Part shown: positions 22,389-34,619 of the stretch, one piece after another | How positions within the stretch are numbered: the stretch's first letter is position 1 | How the letters are laid out: every line of letters starts with the position of its first letter | Origin: Evernia prunastri | Lineage: Eukaryota; Ascomycota; Lecanoromycetes; Lecanorales; Parmeliaceae | Assembly (NCBI GenBank): GCA_003184365.1 | Contig: NKYR01000041.1 | Location: 240,156-304,155, forward strand | DNA: 64,000 nucleotides | Reading direction: 5' to 3' | Made by a program: the position numbers and the translations under genes | Notes under the pieces: model-generated | Told to the model about the DNA's origin: nothing | The model's database searches: none | What the model saw: the letters and a program-made list of their open reading frames with translations, nothing else

Positions 22389-22871
22389 GCACGCAAAGTA
22401 ACTTTCCATTCCCACATCTCGACTCACCAACTCGGGAACGAGCATGACTGCAGTCTTTCACCGTGTGTGAGACTACCTACGACAAGAAGTCGGAACCACT
22501 TCGTTTTATGCTGAGACATCCAGCAACGACGGGCTCCCAGGCCAGCAGCAGCCATTCTATTCATCTAATGGCATCTTCCAACTGATCTCACATAATTGGA
22601 AGCAAATAGGACAATTGATTGCTTTTTATTATGTATCTGCTATTAGACGTTTCTGAAGTAGATTAATCAACGGTCCTTCCACATTTATTGTAGAGGGCCT
22701 GTCGGCGTTACCGCTATGCAGGAGCTTGTCCCCCAACGCCTCGCTTGCTATGATGTATTAAAGACAGCATTTACCTGTCCATATCGTGGAGAAGAAGTTC
22801 CTGTCGAATTGAACAATCGGCATAGTCTCATCATGGTATTGCCTCCGTCTTCAATCAGGTCAGGTCACCCT

Positions 22872-24682
22872 TCATGACATCCTCTTGACAACAAACACGC
22901 CAACCTCTATTCCCTCTCTAGCGGCATCGTGCTCTGCATATGGCCTCTCTTTGACTCCGTCACACACTTCGCGAACCAGATCTGAGGCTGTCACATCCTC
23001 GATGTCGCCAGAGGCATTCATCTTATTCGGCAACATGAGTCCCTTGTTGAAATACGCATTGACAACCCTTGTAATCCTTTCGCTCTCCTGATGTACCCAC
23101 CATTGCGTCCACTCTTTCCGCTCCAACGGCACTATCTGCGTGTTCGAGTGCATTATCTTGAATTTGGGCTTGGGGCGATGTGGTGCGGTGACGCCGCGCT
23201 CGAGCTGTCGAAGGAGGGCGGACAGTCTTCGTAGCATTTTTTCATATGGAAGCATTTGGTGTACAGCCGCAGCTTTGCCGACACCACACGCAAAGTCGGC
23301 AGAGAGCTTGTAGAGGCCGACCATATTGCGTAGTAGGGGATCGAGAAGGGCACCGAGGTATTTAGAAGAGAATGTGGTGGCTCCGTGTAGTGTTGGGTAT
23401 ATAAAGACGAGCATTCCTCCTCTAGGCGACAGTTCGACGAGTCGGTCGACGAGGACTGATGGGGCATCCATGGTGAAGAGGTGGAGATATTCCTCGGTGG
23501 ATGAAGGTGGGATGAAGCGTTCAAGAAGTGAGACGCTAATGCTCGAAGGCGCCACAACAGGGTGTGGGGAGGAGGGAACGGAAGTGTTGAGGGCGTGGTG
23601 GTGATCCATTGCCACGACCGCTTTTGGGAAGACATTCATGCTGAAATAGTCGGCCCCGGAGGCCCCAATGTTGGGTGTTGTAACAGGGCTGTTGGGAATG
23701 TGGTTCATGTTGAACTTAACAGGGACTGCGTAGGTGATATCGATGTAAAGCCCGCCAGGATCCGCACTGTCTTGGATGGCGGCTTCGATGACCTGGAAGG
23801 TAGTCGCAACGGGTCCGACGGTTTCCGTGGTCTGTACTGGCACCTTGATATCACCAATGAAAGTTGGGGGCTTGTTCTCGTCTTTCGGCTTCACCACGAT
23901 GTTCGTCAGAGGGCAAGGCTGGGTATGGCACAGCGTGTATACGACATAATTTGTAGCAGCGACATCGATGTTGGCAACTAAGGTGGTCAGCCAAATCCAT
24001 TCAGTGCTTCGCAATTCATCTCGCAAAGCTCACCAAGCGCGTCGGTAGCCTCTTTAAGCCAATCGAATTGACCGGGCATAGCGTCGCTAGCCTCACTGTC
24101 AGACCCCGTCGGATCTGTCCCATACTCAGCATTCCCGGCTTCGGCCCCTGATACGGCTAGGTTTGGGTGGTTTGAGGCAGTAGTCGGAGCTTCAGAAGCT
24201 GTAGCTACTTGGCCGAGCCCAGAGACAAAGTCCGCGCGGTCGGGTGACGGCGTTTTCAGCATGTCGATCTCTGGGTACGAAGACCGTCTTAAAGCTGATG
24301 GAAAGGAGGTCGGTGGTGGAGATTTCATGCAATCATCGATGGTTGTTTCGTCAGGCGGTGTGAGTAGAGCATCTGGTACACGTGAAGAGATACCCAAAGA
24401 CCTGAAGGATGGAAGTTGGAGGGCGTGTCGACCTTTCAACAGTGATGGTAACGAATGCATGTTGGCGGTCTGCGTAGTAACGGCGGCGAAGTCATTTTGG
24501 ACAGGGGCAGCGAAATCACAGATGTGGAACCTTTTCTCTCCCGATGCTCTGCAACTTGGGACGTTAGAATCCGAATAACCTCGAGAGTTGAAGCAGCTCT
24601 TTGAAAGCAAGCCATCCATCGAACTGGCCACATCTTGATCCGGCACAAGCGGCTGTGGCCGAGCCGATGCCTTTGCTGTCAT
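22872..24682 (-). CDS. Unknown fungal protein, possibly methyltransferase-related
   Basis: Exons 24682-24034 and 23977-22872, joined across a 56-nt intron, give 584 residues. The N-terminal 190 residues are polar and Ser/Pro/Thr-rich, probably disordered. A globular part starts at FDWLKEATDALVANIDVAATNYVVYTL, formed across the splice, which supports the model. Further on, VDRLVELSPRGGMLVFIYPTLHGA and YLGALLDPLLRNMV look like the late strands of a class I SAM-dependent methyltransferase fold. I cannot see the glycine-rich SAM loop, so that link is weak inference. The C-terminus is mixed alpha/beta and charged. No signal peptide or membrane segment is evident. A very long gene-free stretch lies upstream, as is common for regulated fungal genes. 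Confidence 0.8.
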
Positions 24683-27600
24683 TGCATCCGTTGCATACTA
24701 CTATACACGGGCTGCTTGGACCATTCGAATGTAATATTTTGGACTGAGGGATGAGCGAAGACTGCTTCTACCAATGTTGTGCAGTCGAGCGGAAGCAAGT
24801 TTTTGTTGATTGTTTTTTCCCCTGCTTCAGGCAAGAGCAGCAATTAGGGTGGGTGTGAATGGGATGGTAAAAGAAGGACAGGGTATTGGAGTGTGTATTT
24901 GGAAGGATCAATTGAATTTTGGTGATGAGGAATAAGCAAATTTGGAGACTGTGTATGTGTGTGTTTGTTTAGGCAGAAGGAAAATAAGAGTCAAGTAAAT
25001 GAGCAGCTGGAGAAGTTTGGCGGTGGTGGTGTTTCAGAGGTCTAGACCGGTCTTTGGGTCAGGATGAAGAAGTGTTTGGGGTGAGACGCCAGAGGGGGAA
25101 AGGGCAGCCGTAAGGTTTGTAAGGGATAAAGAATAAGGACTGTACTCTAAGATTACTAGGTACATAGTAGCCTAGTAGCGTTACCAGGGTACCTAATAAC
25201 TGCGCGTTTTCCCGAGCCTAAATCCTACTTTAGCAACGGCTTTCTTCCCGCCCGAAAGCACATCCAATAAAAACATGGAAAAAGACAAAGAGCTGAACAA
25301 TTACGAGGCAATTCCCCTGTCACATGTTATTATTTACTTACTGACTTTACTTTATCACACACACCCTCTCCCAAGCATCGAGTAGGTATGACTTGCAGAT
25401 GTCTCCGCTTCATTGCATTCCTACTCCTTCCGGACACTCCCTCTTCTCTTTGGAGCCGTCAGCCATCGATTGATCGCGTGAGATGATGAGAAATCCTTCC
25501 TTATTCCCTATCCTTGACCAGTACCTCTCATAAGGTGCGGCCCTTTCGGGGGAAAAAAAGTCAATGTGCGGTCAGAAGCCACAGCAAGGATTTTTGTGCA
25601 CGGAAGGCAGCGGAGAAATAGCCTATAGCGGAGCCAGACCTCCTCAGACTCCAAAAGGCGCCTTGCCCCCCCGTTGCATGGAACATGCCAGTAGGCTCAT
25701 GCAGGCCAATCCATTTCCCGCCCATCACAGCAATCCATCACCGATCCATCGCCCTTCATCGGACATGGAAAAGGCCCTCATCCACAAGGCTGACGCTTGA
25801 GGGTTGAAGAAACAGGTTTATCTAAATCGGGGCGACAAATTGACTGGACGAGGCATTCAAGCTCTGCGGACCTTGACATGGCATTGGCTCAATTATATGG
25901 GGTTCTGGGGACATGGTCCGGCACCAGCCGGATATACACTAGCCTCCGCGCGTCTTGATCATGCATGGCTCTGACCTCGGTGTCTCGTAAAAGATGCTGA
26001 AACGGGTACGTAACGGGCATCCACAAGGTTGCGCTTGCGCAACACCCAAACTTTCTTTGCGGTTGTAGTCCTACCCTTGTACCAATGTATCTCAAGGCTG
26101 TGACTGGTGGGGACGTGCGCGTGTGAGGACCTTGAAACAGTGCGCACCCTGGAGATGGCCATGGAAACCCAGAAGACGGTCAGATGTTGAGATTCGTGCT
26201 GATTCCTCCGAAGCATCAACCGCCGTAAATTACGGCCCGTGAAAAAGGGGCTGTGAGCCTGCGAATGAATTATTTCTCCGATTCGCTGGGGGTAAAGTCC
26301 GTAAGGCTTCTATTCGGAACAACGACATGCCGTGGGTCTTGACAATAAATACACCAAGACAGAAATCATGTTCCCACAACAGAAATCATACCGCCTCACT
26401 ATACAATAAGGCTGTTGATATCGTATATATGCATACTCTGTAACTCCCAGTGATTCTATAAAGCAGCTTGAGATGGCCAGTTTCTTATGGGGCCTTTGGC
26501 AACCCCACAAAGCAAGGAACGAGTGTACAAGTACCTAGGGCCGGTCATAAGCTACCCCCGGTACGAGGAGAGTCCGAACTGATTAACCAGTACCAACTTC
26601 ACCTCATAGCCATGGTCCTCCATATCTCAAGATAGCTCTTGCTTGACCAATCCAGAGAGCAAAAGTAGAAGCGAACCCGACAATTAAATCATTTTCCAAA
26701 CCACACCTTGTATTCACAGTCAAGCTTCGCCATACAGTGATTAAGCTACCCACATCAAGACCGGCGACGCACAAAACCTCCGAGAAGACCCTCAGAAGTC
26801 AGAGGACCGAGGCGTCACCACGTGGAAAGCGAGAGTATCCCCCTTCAAAAACGAACCCATTATTAAACACAAGGTAGGAAAGAAATCGCCATCGTGCTCG
26901 GTGGAAGATCCCCTATCTATCCATAAAGCATACGAGTATTCCGACAACATCGACAGACAGACACTTCACAAGGACCGGTCCCAGAAGTCTATGCCGCTCG
27001 TTCCATTGCACATCTATGCTTCATGAGCCATCGTGATCTTGATCTAGGGCGAGGCTCACTCGTAGCAACGGAGATAATAAGGGCAGATCTCGTGGTTGAG
27101 AGAGGGGGAGGGAATCGCTCTGCTCTGCAAACCTAGCATGCTGGGCTTGTTACCTCCGAAGGCGAGAATATAAAAGAGGCCATCCCGGTCGTAAAGTCTT
27201 CAAGGCCGAAGCTTGTACTTAAGATCGCTAGGCGGGCAGGCGGGCTGTTCATCATCTTTGTTCAACACGTATAATGCCCTTCTATCCTGCTTTTGGGAAA
27301 TAGGGTAATTTCTGTGTTGAGTATGTTGAATGAGATCCTGCACGGTACTTTAGTTTGTGAGAATTGCAAAAAAGCGCGCTCAAACTCACTACAGATGTGG
27401 TATACACGCCAAAAAGTGAGGCGGATGGGCAACTCTGGTCTGGTCTACTCTTACTTTAGTGTGATGGGTCGGTCGGTCTACAAATACATATATTTTGATC
27501 GTGCTACAGACTTCTTTCTATACACGTCTAAAGACTTCTACCATCAACGGTCAGGAAGCAGCGTGGGCTTTGACCGCGTATTGTGTCCTATGTTGTGAAT

Positions 27601-27746
27601 CTCAACCCCCTTAGTAGCCCCCCCTCAGCTTTACAGCCTCATCACAACACTTCACCATCCCAGCCAGAACCGTTGCGTTTCAAAGCATCTCTCCACGGAC
27701 CTCTGCGCCAACCGGTATCGGTTGGAAAAGCGGAAGAAGATTCAAG
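24683..27746. other. 3 kb region without a supported gene (divergent promoter space)
   Basis: Both flanking genes point outwards from here. The region has a block of CTAGGTACATAGTAGCCTAG-like short repeats near 25155-25200. A TATAAAAG box sits at about 27169, roughly 570 bases before the next ATG, so it would need a long 5' UTR. Open frames at 25564-25800 and 27293-27598 have no recognisable features. A long non-coding RNA or upstream exon cannot be excluded. Confidence 0.5.
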
Positions 27747-30700
27747 ATGGATCTCCCTCCACCGGCTTCTCCCAAGACCCCTCCGAACAAGTTCCCCAAA
27801 CCCCCTGCGCCCCGTGCAAAGACGCCCCCGCCCAGGATCTCGTGCGACATCAACACCCGTGACCCGCAAGGCCCGCTGTACTTCGAGTCCCACGACCAGC
27901 CTCCGGATTTCGAAGTGCCTCCGTTGCAGGGAGGTGATTTCAAAGAACGGCTGACTTTGGAGGAGTGGGCGGAGCGGGTGGGACTCAAGTGGGGGCTCTC
28001 GCGGTTGTTCTGAAGTTCAGGCCACACTCACTGACCGTGTTATGCAGGTTGCCATCAGGGGAGTCTGTGTTGGCTGGGAGGCCTGATCCATCCGAGCTAA
28101 AGTCCGGAGCTAAGCTTCCACCTTCCATCCAGGAAATTGATCGTCTTCTGAAGATGGGCGACGCAGTTGCTATGTACACTCTTCCCAAATTGCGAACTCC
28201 ACCACTTCACTGACACATGACACAGGTCCTCCTCTGCTGTTGAAAAGCCTTCCGTCTCGGAGCCGAAACCGGAGTCAGGAGCTTGCCTCAAATCGGCCGA
28301 AGGTCTACAGAAGAAGGTTGATCTAAAGGATTCAAAGTAAGCTCGTTGCAACCCCGAACATCGCCGTTCACTGACGTACCCCGCAGGCCGTCATCTGAAA
28401 AGCCCAACAGCTCGAAGGTGAAACTTGGAGCTATGCTTCCACCACCTCGCCCAGGACCTAAAGGCCTGCCGAAGAAGGCGGACAAGCAAGCCTTGAAGTA
28501 AGTTCACAACAGAGGTGACCTCGATCACTCACTGACATGCGACGCAGGCCTTCACCTGCGGAGTCCAGCAAGGCGAAGCAACAGGTAACCATGCCCCCAC
28601 CTCCGCTCAAAGCCGCCGCTCGTCTCCAGGATATGGTGGACATGACGAACCCCCAGCAAGCCGAGGAAAACCGCGCCAAGGTCTTTATGGACCGTCTGCC
28701 CCACGTTCAAGCGGCCTCTCGTCGTCTGCAAGGTCATCTCGAAATCCACGGTGATAAGCCTTGGCCCCTTCCGCCATTACCAAACGATCCCAACCCCTTC
28801 ATAGTCGGAATAAATGCGTCAAAGATCCAAGCTGCGTTGAAGAACTGCAAGGACTTTGGCGTGACCATCAACCGTGAATCAAGCAAATCTGAGTTTCTTG
28901 ATACTGTTGCCAAGTATGGTAAGCGTGTCGTTAAAGAAGGGAGTCAAGATTTAGCGCACAAGTTCAAGTCTTTCGAGGAAGAGAAGAAAGCTAGCGAGGC
29001 AGAAGCGTCTGATGCCATTGCACGTCTGATGGATGAAGGTCTCCAGGAGGAGTTGAAAGAGCTTAACCACGAAAGCAAGAGTGGTAAGTCTGGTAAGGCC
29101 TGCAACTCCGATTTTGCTGACGCAACTTCAGAGGTTCCATCAATTTCAAAGTCCCCGTTCCATAGAGTTGGTTCTACCCCGACACCTAGCGCCACCCAAG
29201 TCAGCCAGGAAGGCAGTACAGGAGCAAGCGAAGACGAGATTTTGGTCTCCGGCCCTCAAAGAGAGAGCTCGGTGCATTCCGCAGAGGGTGAGCGTCGCGA
29301 AGAGTGGAAAGAATTCACAAAAGACCCTCATTTCCGTGGCATCGGACCATATGGATGGCCTGAATATGATGCTTCGCCAACGCCGGAACCAGCCAATCAA
29401 TCGGATGCCCCTGATGCCACTCCAGAGTCGACTTATAGAGAGGACACCACCCATAATGCGCGCTATGATTCTGAGGGGAACTCGGTGCCCTGTATCACGC
29501 CGGCGGCCGGCAATGAAGACCAAGAGATGCGAACGTCAGTACATGAGACAAAGACCGCCAGCGTTGTTTCCGAACATATCCCTGCTACACTGAATTGTCC
29601 TAGCGCAGAGCTTAGGGCTCTCTCCGTTCACGACAGCGAAACAGGGGGGACACAATCCATGATGCATGAGGCATTAGCTGACCTCAACACTCAAGACAGA
29701 AGCAAAGGCAGAGAGACGATTTCGGACGGTCCCAAGGCTCAGGACAAGGGCAAAGGTAAAGAGGCAAGCCCAAGTGTTGAAGAAAATTCGCTGTACACTT
29801 CTCAGAACCAACAGAAGAGTAGAGAGAAGCAGACGGTCTCCAATCTCGCCGACGACTATGTGGACGATGGCAAAGAGCAGTACGGCAAGGCGAAGCTCGA
29901 CGTTGTAGCGAGCCTTCGCAACCATTCGGTCACGTGTGTGGATGAGACTCAGCCCAAAACTAAAGAGCGCAACCCCCCAGTACCTCAGCCAGAGAACATG
30001 CCCGGAACCTTAACTGAAGCGATCTGCAATTATATGCCACTGGAGGCGAAGCCAATCCTTGCGTTGACTCTCGACCGCGTTGATTCTCCCATTCCATCTC
30101 CAACAGACAAGCGATGCATTCTGCTCAAACACTTTGAGGTTGGCCTGGACGGAGTCGAAGGTCTTTGCCAAGGGACTGTCAGGATTCCTGAGACTTCTGA
30201 AAGAGTGGCGGAGCGGGAGATGCGCGTTGGGAAGCTGGGGACATTCAAGCAAGGGGATGGGGGCTTCTACAAATCCCTGAGAAGTGCACAGCAAAAAGAG
30301 CAGCAGTACGGCAAGGGCTACTGGTTCTTTTTCGGGGTGAAGTTTAAGCAGACCGGCAAGGAGAGAAAACTCAGGAAGGGGGGAAAGTGGTTGCTTTTTG
30401 GTGCTCCGATCGAAGCGGTCTACCACCTGGAAGTAAAGAGAATTCAAGAAAGTTGCACTATCGGGCTCGGCGGAGGGGTGGACAAGTCTGGCACTGCGAT
30501 CAAGTCGTTCAAAGCCGACTTCAAACGTACCCACACTCTTTTCAGCAGAGGCGGTCCGGCTCCAATAGACATCTGGCCAGGTGGAGAGGATTGGGATGAT
30601 GGAGTTTTCAAAGAAATCAGGGCTGCAATGGCAAACAATGGCCTGCGTGTCGGCTTCCTATACCGAGACACTCAAACCTTTGTTTCCAGACCCCAGGGCT

Positions 30701-30894
30701 TCCCAGTGGCCGCCAAGTCTCAAGCACAGATGAAGCGCAAGCAGTCTGGGCCGGATATGACAGAAGATGAGATGAAAGCTATGGAGAAGAGCATGAAACC
30801 CAAGAAGTTGTCGGACGAGGACATTGGTGCTATTCTTGCAATGAGCGTTATCAATGGCAGGGATAAGCAGGATGCAGCGAGGCGTCCAAGGTAA
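27747..30894 (+). CDS. Unknown protein with duplicated linker exons
   Basis: Five exons (27747-27988, 28048-28173, 28226-28336, 28387-28497, 28548-30894) give 978 residues. All four introns are phase 2. Exons 3 and 4 are each exactly 111 nt and encode related 37-residue Lys/Pro/Ser-rich units (PSSEKPNSSKVKLGAMLPPP; compare SSSAVEKPSVSEPKPESGA). Exon 2 and the start of exon 5 carry weaker versions, so the segment looks built by exon duplication. Residues 200-620 are charged and low-complexity, with KGKGKEASPS-type basic runs. A folded C-terminal domain (about 665-900) contains GKGYWFFFGVKFKQTG and GGKWLLFGAPIEAVYHLEVKR, likely beta strands. I do not recognise it. The tail reads MTEDEMKAMEKSMKPKKLSDEDIGAILAMS in two helical pieces. 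No signal peptide is visible. Confidence 0.8.
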
Positions 30895-31538
30895 AGCAAT
30901 GAGCTGTGATAACCATATTATGGTAACCTCTAGAGACGTCAGCGCTCACAATGGATATGCAAATAGGATGGGAGAATGATGATGGATGCCAAAATTGCTT
31001 AGCAATTGCGGGCATCTTCCAGTGGAAATAGTTAAATATTTCTCCATCCATTGAATCTGAACAACGATCGTATTCACATGGGTTGAAGGTCTGATCATTA
31101 TTCATCACCACCAATCATGGAGAATGAAGAACAGTAGGTAAAGTAGGAGAATGCAACAGCGAGTAAAAAAGTGAATGAGGGAACCCTCGGGACTTGAACT
31201 TCAGCCCTACAGAGACAATGGACTTTTCTCCAGGCACGCCAAACTGAAAAGAGCTTGGCGCGCTTGACCCTGGCCCAGATTCGCGTCATTCTTTCCATTC
31301 AATAAATGGTTGAATGGGCTGAATGGCTGAAGCACTTTCAGACTAATAATAATAATACTACATATTCGCCCAATGCTACATTTACTCTTCAATCTCAATC
31401 TCTTCCTTTACCACACATCTCACCCTTGACAGACCTTTACACACATAGCACTCTACATCTTCCTCAATCTCTCCACCATCCCCAACCCCCACTTCATATC
31501 TCCAGGTTATTGCAGCGCCCCGCAGCTTTCAACCCTTC
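30895..31538. other. Intergenic region upstream of the Sds3-like gene
   Basis: About 640 bases. A minus-strand sequence around 31190-31290 has a B-box-like GTTCAAGTCC and a CGCCAA/TTGGCG hairpin, but tRNA acceptor and T stems do not pair. The last 150 bases are CT-rich, typical of a fungal 5' UTR. Confidence 0.45.
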
Positions 31539-33159
31539 ATGGCCTATTCGCCCTCACCGCACAATGCAAGTCTAGCTATAGCTGGCAGCTCCGCTCGATT
31601 CAACCGTCACTCCCCATCCCCACCTTCACAGCATCCTATGACCAAGCGCGACAAGAAAAGAAACGTCATGGAGAAAAACCTCGCTGAGATCAGCAACTCC
31701 TTCGCAGAGAATCGCGACCACCTCTACCGCAAACAACTACAAGCACTCCAGGCCGATATGAACTACATTCAAGCAGCACGCCTATACGATAATGTGCCAT
31801 TAGAGGATATTGGAGACGAAGCACTCGAGGAAACCAGCCCAAGTGCTGCTGCCAGCACCGCTGATAGTCTTCGAAACGCCCACCAAGCCCACCTAAATGG
31901 GCACACCAGGCTCGAAGTTCCCTACAAAACTGGACCACAGACTGCTGCATTCATTCAAGAAATTAATGATGCTATGGAACAGAGGGACGCTGATCTGACT
32001 ACGGTAGTGGTAAGCAGCAAATTGCCATCGCCCCCAGCCCACAATGACTATCATCCCGAGAGCACGAACTAATTCAGCGTTGTTACAGTATCGCCACAAC
32101 TTCCGTATCCGAGAAATCCAGAAAGATAATATGTATTACGTGGATGTTGCACTCAGAGAGCATCGCCTCTTGACCGAGAACGTGCGCCAACGTCTGATCC
32201 ACGGAGTCAACCAGAAAAGATCGGCCTTGCTCAAAGAGAAGGAAAAACTTGACATCGCTGATACCAATGCGCTGCTCTACAATCCGAGTCAATTCAGCAT
32301 CAACAATTCTGCAAGCCCCGGAGGCGCACAGAGCAATCGCAAGACTCGCCACGCTCGTCACCGTCTCGAGGTCGATGAGGTTGAGCCGATTGGTGGAATG
32401 AGCAACAAACGGAAGCGCAGACCGCCCATAGACACGGAGAACGGCTCTCCTGGGCCTGCAGGTCGCGACACAGAGCCTATAAACGCACTGAAAGAGGCTA
32501 ATGCAAAACTCGAAGCCCACCAGATCACTGCTCCACTTTACTCTATTGACCGCCTTTTCTCAACGCGAGAGCTAGATGTGAATCTCCAACAAGCCTACTA
32601 CGATGTTATCGCAGAAAAGAGTGCCAAGCGTCGTAGGCTCAATGCCGACAGCCAGACGAATGGAGCCTCGATGGACCCATTCGCTCATGCCATGAGCGAT
32701 TCGGACGACGGTTTCGCCCAGCCTGATTATGGAGCAGACGGTGAAGCCGAAGACCCCTTGGCTGTAGCCGCGATGATGGAGCGTACCAACACCCAGACGT
32801 CAACTGCATACCACACTACCCGCTCCACTCGCAAAACCAATCTCAGCAATAGCAGCTTCGCACGTGAGCAGCTCGGCGAGCTCGCAGGTCGTGAAGCTGC
32901 AATATCCAACATTGGGACCTACCAGAAAGAGAAGAAGCGTGAGGAAGAGTATCAGCGCGCACCGCCGCTAAGTGAGCTAGAAGCGGAGTCGGATATGGGT
33001 TTGTACGAGGCAGCCATGAAGGAGGACGACGTCACGAGGGCAGCGAACGAAAAGCTGTTGGACGAGTTGGTTGAGGAGTTGGAGGATCATGTTGGTCCAC
33101 CAGTCGAGGAGGAGGCAAGTTCTTTCTGCCGGGCCGATTTCGAGGCGGCTGTTGCGTGA
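31539..33159 (+). CDS. Sds3/Dep1-like subunit of the Rpd3L histone deacetylase complex
   Basis: This is a nuclear co-repressor scaffold that holds Rpd3-class deacetylase and Sin3 together. Exons 31539-32009 and 32089-33159, with a 79-nt intron, give 513 residues. The family core is at about 35-90: MTKRDKKRNVMEKNLAEI then FAENRDHLYRKQLQALQ, a long basic helix with the characteristic RDxxYRxQLQALQxDM pattern. The core continues past the splice as YRHNFRIREIQKDN. A second helical part runs from EHRLLTENVRQRL to LLKEKEKLD. Bipartite basic stretches (SNKRKRRPP, KSAKRRRLN) look like nuclear signals. The C-terminal 100 residues are acidic and helical (LLDELVEELEDHVG). Family membership is clear; assignment to Sds3 rather than Dep1 is less certain. 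Confidence 0.88.
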
Positions 33160-33580
33160 TTGTAATCTGACGAAACTGGCTACGAAACGGTCCAAGTATA
33201 TCTACGTTGCATATCAGCAAGCGCATTTTGCTGAGGATATCTAAGAGACGAATATTGCAGCATTTCCACCCTACGATTAACAGTAAAACCTGAGATTGTC
33301 TAGCCTCTGACTGCAAGGATGCGTCTAACGTCATTCATAACATTGATCGCGGATATTCGGGGAGGGTGTTTTGAAAACAAGGCGTTTTATCACTATGATA
33401 CCCATCATGCTACGTTCTATTGGGATTTCTTGCTCCGTCATAGCTACTGTCTGTAGCTTGGACATATCAAAGAACAATTATCCCGAAATTGTGTACCTTT
33501 GCTTCAGTCGTACGCCATGCCGCGAACAGTTAGTAATTCAGCAAAAGACGTAAGGTAGATCCGTCCCTGCCACACTCCCA
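33160..33580. other. Convergent intergenic region
   Basis: About 420 bases between the 3' ends of the Sds3-like and Gpi15 genes. I see no gene or repeat in it. Confidence 0.55.
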
Positions 33581-34375
33581 TCATTCTTTCGGCTCATACA
33601 AACACTCCCTTGCCCCCCTCCACACCTCTTCCACAATCGCTCTGCCGGGGAGTAGATTCTGGCATCACGAACCCGATCGTCAGCTTCCGCACTTTCACAA
33701 AGGACCCAACCTCGAAACCCCTGTTCCCCACATCCCCACCTCCGTCACTCACCGGAAAGACAACCACGACCTCCCCCTCCCCCTCCACCACCACCGCGAG
33801 GTAATACCTCACCTCAAAGCCCCTGAACGCCTCGTGGATGAATATATCCCGGATCTGCGACGTCGGTATGAAGCGCGTGTCTCTGGGTAGGAGGTAGGAG
33901 GAGGAGAGCGTGCTGGTTTGGATGCCGAGGGTGCGAAGGGTCAGGAGGGATTCTTCTGTTTTGTCGCCGCGAATGAAATTGATCAGCTTGGGGGTTTATG
34001 TTATAAGGAGAATTTGGGCAAACAGGGTTCCAAGTCTGACATATTGCGTGGAAAGAGCAAGGTGGTTGGTATACCGGTGTGGAATCTCCGACACACGAGG
34101 AACAGACTCGTGAATGCCAACGGGCCGACTTGCACCCATGGATATTGGTTCAGGTATTTGGATAGCGGAGCCAGTACGGGAGAGATGGTGGTGGTGCAGA
34201 TCTTGGCGTAGAGTACCAGTAGGGTCGCGAGCCCGATCAGGATTCGGTTGAGGAGAAGGTAGTAGTGGAGGAACAGGGAGGGGAAGGTCTGGCGCGGAGA
34301 GGCGGTGGAGACGGTGTAGGAGACTGTGGAGGGTGAGGGGCGCAGGGTGGTTAGGTGGGGGCGGGTGGTCAGCAT
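33581..34375 (-). CDS. gpi15: PIG-H/Gpi15 subunit of GPI N-acetylglucosaminyltransferase
   Basis: This subunit of the ER complex starts GPI-anchor synthesis by adding GlcNAc to phosphatidylinositol. Exons 34375-34075, 33955-33753 and 33658-33581 give 193 residues. Splicing was chosen to restore the PIG-H core: RRFHTEESLLTLRTLGIQT, then TRFIPTSQIRDIFIHEAF, RYYLAVVVEGE, and the C-terminal LLPGRAIVEEVWRGARECL. Introns are 119 and 94 nt. The N-terminus has two hydrophobic segments (about 35-60 and 83-95) making the ER membrane hairpin typical of the family. Without splicing, the frames end early, so automatic annotation could easily miss the last exon of 78 nt. Its start lies 244 bases from the start of the divergent RS-Hub1 gene. 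GPI anchors made by this pathway would serve the GH72 enzyme at 47-48.6 kb. Confidence 0.92.
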
Positions 34376-34619
34376 TGGCGACAGCGGGGATCACATTCTC
34401 AGCGACGAAGGCGTGGGAGCCCGTGTAGAGGCTCTCAGGGCTCTTTACTTATCGATGAATGAGACGAGCTTTTGATAGGGCTGATTAGATGTCAGGAACA
34501 GGCCTAGCGCCGGCATCAATACTCGCCGATGAATCCTGCGTCACTTGAAAGTCTGGAAACCATCCAAGAGACTACCTTGTCATATAACCCAACAATCAGC
34601 AGTTCTAGCCTCACCGATC
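34376..34619. promoter_or_regulatory. Compact bidirectional promoter (gpi15 / RS-Hub1)
   Basis: Only 244 bases separate two divergent start codons, so both promoters and 5' UTRs must share this stretch. No TATA box is evident, which fits housekeeping genes. Co-regulation is inference. Confidence 0.7.

Larger units (their letters stand above)
20204..22871. other. Gene-poor, low-complexity belt
   Basis: This 2.7 kb stretch holds a poly-C run, TCC repeats, CT-rich and CCCAC-type minisatellite blocks and an AAGGAAGA-type array, listed separately. Open frames here (for example 21578-22279, + strand) are long only because of Pro/Ser-coding repeats. They lack family likeness, and I do not call them genes. 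Short frames at 21098-21313 and 21258-21497 have ordinary composition and might be relics of a decayed gene. Confidence 0.6.

Noticed and set aside
31180..31295. Minus-strand tRNA-like signal with GTTCAAGTCC and a CGCCAA/TTGGCG hairpin
   Set aside because: T-stem and acceptor-stem bases do not pair, and the A box is poor.
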